A DNA stretch of 9,819 nucleotides from CAZAFM01 sp964484395 (GTDB lineage: Bacteria; Campylobacterota; Campylobacteria; Campylobacterales; CAZAFM01), in the NCBI GenBank assembly GCA_964484395.1, contig CAZAFM010000082.1, forward strand, positions 1 through 9,819. Direction: 5' to 3'. The notes below the pieces were generated by a model that worked only from the letters and a program-made list of their open reading frames with translations, was not told the origin of the DNA and did not search any database. This document shows, one piece after another, positions 6,917 through 9,819 of this stretch. The position numbers and the translations under genes were made by a program. Position 1 is the stretch's first letter, and each line of letters opens with the position of its first letter.

Positions 6917-6990
6917 ATTGTGGGAGTAGAGAGCCTAGTTCAATCTGGACAAGAAATATCTAAAATAGTGAATCAAAAGCTAATTATTAA

Positions 6991-7021
6991 TAAAATAGTT
7001 CTAACATAAACAAAAAGGGGG
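6991..7021 (+). promoter_or_regulatory. Likely -10 box and ribosome site of pgm
   Basis: TAAAAT (6991-6996) lies in an A/T-rich stretch and could serve as a -10 box, with transcription starting near 7003. A purine-rich AAAAAGGGGG run (7012-7021) lies 4 nt before ATG 7026 and is a good Shine-Dalgarno, which supports that start. No terminator is evident after the kinase stop at 6916, so read-through from the kinase is also possible. Confidence 0.45.
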
Positions 7022-7025
7022 AATC

Positions 7026-8660
7026 ATGACACCACATCCACTAGCAGGTAAAAAAGCTCCAACAAATATACTTGAGGACATTCCAACACTCATAAGTAGC
7101 TACTATTCACTAATTCCAAGCAGTGAAGAGGTTGATCATCAAGTAAGCTTTGGCACATCAGGACATAGAGGAAGCTCGCTGAATATAAGCTTCAATGAGA
7201 GCCATATACTAGCCATATCTCAAGCAGTTGTAGAGTATAGAAAGAGTGCAGGTATAGATGGAGTGCTTTTTTTAGGCAAAGATACGCATGGACTCTCAAC
7301 CCCAGCTTTTATGAGTGCTATAGAGGTTTTTGCAGCAAATGGAGTAAATGTTTTCTATCAAGATGGATTCGGATACACTCCTACTCCTGTTATATCCTTC
7401 TCTATCCTAGAACAAAACAAAGTATCTCTATCAAAATCAGACGGTATAGTCATAACCCCATCTCACAACCCACCTAAAGACGGTGGCTTTAAATACAATC
7501 CACCAAGCGGTGGACCTGCTGGTGCTGAGGTAACTGACTTAATCCAAAAAAGAGCTAATGAAATCATAAAAGATGGACTTAAAGATGTAAAAAGAGTTCC
7601 ATATCAAAGAGCTTTGAAGATGGAAAACATAAAAGCCTATGACTTCATCACCCCATATATCAGTGCTCTAAAAGAAGTAGTTGACTTAGAAGCCATAAAA
7701 AACTCTGGGATAAAGATAGGAGTAGACTGTCTAGGAGGCTCAGGACTTGCATACTGGGAGCCTATGGCTGAGATGTATGGACTTGATATGGAGGTTATTA
7801 ACGGTTATGCTGATCCTACATTTGGGTTTATGCATGTAGATAAAGATGGCAAAATCCGTATGGACTGCTCAAGCCCTTTTGCCATGGAAGGACTTATAGA
7901 GCTAAAAGATAGATTTGATATAGCCTTTGGAAATGATGCTGATTATGATAGACATGGAATAGTGACAAAAGATGGTCTTATGAACCCTAACCACTACTTG
8001 AGTGTAGCTATTAACTATCTTTTTTCTAGCAGAAAGCAGTGGGGAAGTAGTGTAGCTATAGGAAAGACGCTAGTTTCAAGCTCTATGATAGATAGAGTAG
8101 CAAGTAGCTTAGGTAGAGAGCTAAGAGAGGTTCCAGTTGGGTTTAAGTGGTTTGTAGATGGACTTATAGATGGCTCTCTTGGTTTTGGAGGTGAGGAGAG
8201 TGCTGGGGCTAGCTTTTTGAGGTTTGATGGAAGCCCTTGGAGTACGGATAAAGATGGTATTATACTAGACCTTCTCTCAGCAGAGATAGTTGCTACTACG
8301 GGCAAAAGCCCTAGTGAGCACTATAGAGAGCTTGAAGCAAAGTTTGGCTCCCCTGTGTATAAAAGAGTAGATGCTCCCGCTAATAAAGAGCAAAAAGCAA
8401 AACTAAAGAGACTTAGTCCTGAGATGGTAAGTGCAAACATACTTGCAGGAGAGCCTATAGAAGCGAAGCTTACAAACGCTCCGGGCAACTCTGCTGCTAT
8501 AGGTGGGCTAAAGGTAGTCACAAAAAATGGTTGGTTTGCAGCGCGTCCAAGTGGAACAGAGGATATATACAAAATCTACTCTGAAAGCTTCTTAGGAAAA
8601 TCTCATCTAGAAAAAATACTAGATGAAGCACAATCAATAGTTACAGAAGCGCTTAAGTGA
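7026..8660 (+). CDS. pgm: Phosphoglucomutase, alpha-D-glucose phosphate-specific
   Basis: The enzyme interconverts glucose 1-phosphate and glucose 6-phosphate in the cytoplasm through a phosphoserine intermediate. This links central carbon metabolism to glycogen, UDP-glucose and envelope sugar synthesis. At 544 residues it is nearly the length of E. coli Pgm (546) and collinear with it from FGTSGHRGS (42-50) to the C-terminus. Visible sites: catalytic Ser146 in VITPSHNPP, the Mg-binding loop NDADYDRHG (Asp304, Asp306, Asp308), the sugar-binding loop GGEESAG (388-394), and the phosphate-binding loop ARPSGTED (506-513). Long identical stretches such as EVPVGFKWFVDGL separate it from the AlgC/ManB-type phosphomannomutases. 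The start is ATG 7026, supported by a strong ribosome site. Its TGA (8658-8660) overlaps the GTG start of the next gene, giving an operon with translational coupling. No defects were seen. Confidence 0.96.
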   Translation: MTPHPLAGKKAPTNILEDIPTLISSYYSLIPSSEEVDHQVSFGTSGHRGSSLNISFNESHILAISQAVVEYRKSAGIDGVLFLGKDTHGLSTPAFMSAIEVFAANGVNVFYQDGFGYTPTPVISFSILEQNKVSLSKSDGIVITPSHNPPKDGGFKYNPPSGGPAGAEVTDLIQKRANEIIKDGLKDVKRVPYQRALKMENIKAYDFITPYISALKEVVDLEAIKNSGIKIGVDCLGGSGLAYWEPMAEMYGLDMEVINGYADPTFGFMHVDKDGKIRMDCSSPFAMEGLIELKDRFDIAFGNDADYDRHGIVTKDGLMNPNHYLSVAINYLFSSRKQWGSSVAIGKTLVSSSMIDRVASSLGRELREVPVGFKWFVDGLIDGSLGFGGEESAGASFLRFDGSPWSTDKDGIILDLLSAEIVATTGKSPSEHYRELEAKFGSPVYKRVDAPANKEQKAKLKRLSPEMVSANILAGEPIEAKLTNAPGNSAAIGGLKVVTKNGWFAARPSGTEDIYKIYSESFLGKSHLEKILDEAQSIVTEALK

Positions 8661-9819
8661 GATACTTAGGGATTTTTATACTATCTACTCTGACGCTTTT
8701 TGCACAGAGCTTTTGGGTGCAGGTTGCTGAGGATGGATATGAGTTTAGGGTAACCACTAACCAGAATACTCCCTGCCCATCTATAAAAGTAGATGGTAAG
8801 AGAGTGCAGAGTTCAACTAGATTTGAAGCTCAAAAAAGCTTCCAAACAAAAGTATGTAGCCACAAGCTAAATAACCCTAAAAAGATAGAGTATCAAAAAA
8901 GCGTAATAGATATACCTCAAAAACTAGAAAAAGTTGCCATAATAGGCGATACAGGCTGTAGAGTCAAAATCAAAAAAAACACACTAAATGACAAAAACTT
9001 GCAAGAGTGCAGTGACTCAAACAAATGGCCAGCCAAAAAAATAGCTAATTTCATAAAAAAACAGAACCCAGACTTGATTATCCATGTAGGTGACTATGTC
9101 TATAGAGAGATGTGTGAAAACCCACATATTTGTGATAAGTATGAGATAGGAGATTGGCACCTAGGAAAAGGATACAAGACTTGGGAAGCGGACTTCTTGG
9201 AGCCTTTTTCTGAGCTTCTAAGTAGCACTCCTTGGGTTTTTGTAAGAGGAAACCACGAAAACTGCAACAGAGAGTGGCTAGGATATAAAGCTATGCTTTC
9301 ACCATATAGCTTTAGTGAGTGTAAAAAAAGTGATGATGGTTATTCACTTGCCAAAAACGCTACAGAAGAGCCATATAGCTTTAGTATAGGTAGTGATAGT
9401 TTTGTGGTATTTGACTCAGCGGGTGAAAACGACAGAAAGGCTAAGAGGGGGGATTATGAGAGATATCTAAAGTGGTTTGGAGAGTATAAAGGTAGGCTTC
9501 AAAACTCATGGCTTATCACACATAAGCCAGTCTACAACCTAAACTTCAACGCCCAAACCTCTCAAAGACAAGCTCTAGAGATGGCAAAAGTAGAAACTCC
9601 GCTTATTCTTAGCGGGCATATCCATATGTTTGAGTGGGTGAACTCAAGCCCTCTACAGATGATAGTTGGCAATAGTGGCACAAAGCTTGATGACTTCAAG
9701 AATAGACTTAGCAGACTCTATCCTGATAGTTTTTTGTATGGTGAGTTTGGCTATGTAGTGGCAACTCCTGCTAAAAACAAGCAAGAGTTTATACTATATG
9801 ATGACAAAAACAGTGAAGT
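8657..9819 (+). CDS. Exported purple-acid-phosphatase-like metallophosphoesterase, 3' end outside window
   Basis: This is a calcineurin-fold metallophosphoesterase predicted to hydrolyse phosphate esters in the periplasm. 387 codons are visible and the frame is still open at the window edge. The GTG start at 8657 directly follows an in-frame TAA (8654-8656) and overlaps the pgm stop by 4 nt, so translation is probably coupled to pgm. Residues 1-17 form a signal peptide (MRYLGIF, hydrophobic run, LFAQS) with no lipobox cysteine. Residues 18-90 look like a beta-rich N-terminal domain. The catalytic part shows five blocks in purple acid phosphatase order: GDTG (97-100), GDYVY (145-149, with the tyrosine that gives PAPs their colour), GNHE (198-201), LITH (His289) and GHIH (320-323). 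Several cysteines (101, 118, 153, 159, 203, 222) suggest periplasmic disulfides. Substrate and metal pair are not determinable; a generic phosphodiesterase is the alternative. Confidence 0.85.
   Translation, partial: MRYLGIFILSTLTLFAQSFWVQVAEDGYEFRVTTNQNTPCPSIKVDGKRVQSSTRFEAQKSFQTKVCSHKLNNPKKIEYQKSVIDIPQKLEKVAIIGDTGCRVKIKKNTLNDKNLQECSDSNKWPAKKIANFIKKQNPDLIIHVGDYVYREMCENPHICDKYEIGDWHLGKGYKTWEADFLEPFSELLSSTPWVFVRGNHENCNREWLGYKAMLSPYSFSECKKSDDGYSLAKNATEEPYSFSIGSDSFVVFDSAGENDRKAKRGDYERYLKWFGEYKGRLQNSWLITHKPVYNLNFNAQTSQRQALEMAKVETPLILSGHIHMFEWVNSSPLQMIVGNSGTKLDDFKNRLSRLYPDSFLYGEFGYVVATPAKNKQEFILYDDKNSE
9302..9385 (+). repeat. 15-bp direct repeat within the phosphatase gene
   Basis: CCATATAGCTTTAGT occurs at 9302-9316 and again at 9371-9385, 69 nt (23 codons) apart and in frame. 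Both copies encode PYSFS (residues 216-220 and 239-243) with identical codons. This may be a small duplication or convergent codon choice. Confidence 0.7.

Noticed and set aside
6915..6946. Hairpin AGATTG/CAATCT after the kinase stop as a terminator
   Set aside because: The stem is only 6 bp with a 20-nt loop and no T tract, which is too weak to call a terminator.
6920..7009. 29-codon open frame after the kinase stop, in the kinase frame (GTG 6920 to TAA 7007)
   Set aside because: It could be read as a C-terminal extension after a nonsense change or as a tiny gene. It has no ribosome site, overlaps the presumed pgm promoter, and is short enough to arise by chance. The HPt domain is already complete before the stop at 6914.

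Overview
The window looks like chromosome from an AT-rich member of the Campylobacterota (Epsilonproteobacteria), most plausibly a free-living Sulfurimonas/Sulfurovum-type organism. The grounds are the strong use of AGA, ATA and CTA codons, a Campylobacterota-like extended -10 promoter with no clear -35, and many PAS/hybrid-kinase features common in that group. The genus is an inference; nothing here fixes it. All recognisable genes lie on the + strand. No RNA gene, transposase, CRISPR array or phage gene was seen.

Layout. (1) Positions 2-2311 hold the 3' nine tenths of clpB, the Hsp100 disaggregase, closed by an intrinsic terminator that overlaps its stop codon. (2) A 168-bp gap with an extended -10 promoter leads into a small exported family-3 solute-binding-like protein (2480-3229). 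(3) The 213-bp gap 3230-3442 is the most unusual stretch. It contains a 14-bp perfect inverted repeat spanning the stop of the preceding gene, a ~98-bp element of about 59% GC built from imperfect repeated modules, an 11-bp palindrome, a possible -10 box, and a strong Shine-Dalgarno that serves a TTG codon out of frame with the next gene. (4) Positions 3443-6916 encode a 1157-residue membrane hybrid histidine kinase with two PAS domains, two receiver domains and an HPt domain. (5) Positions 7026-8660 encode phosphoglucomutase (pgm), with its own likely promoter and ribosome site. (6) A gene not closed within the window starts at GTG 8657, overlaps the end of pgm by 4 nt, and encodes an exported metallophosphoesterase with all five purple-acid-phosphatase signature blocks.

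How the genes may work together. clpB is a housekeeping stress gene that ends its own transcript. The solute-binding protein and the hybrid kinase could be a split periplasmic-sensor/phosphorelay pair, because no ABC permease or ATPase is present; this is inference. pgm and the phosphatase gene form a translationally coupled pair linking cytoplasmic hexose-phosphate interconversion with periplasmic phosphate-ester hydrolysis. The shared physiological logic is not evident from sequence alone.

I found no clear-cut new multi-gene system. The best candidates for something undescribed are the GC-rich modular intergenic element and the odd translation-start arrangement of the kinase.
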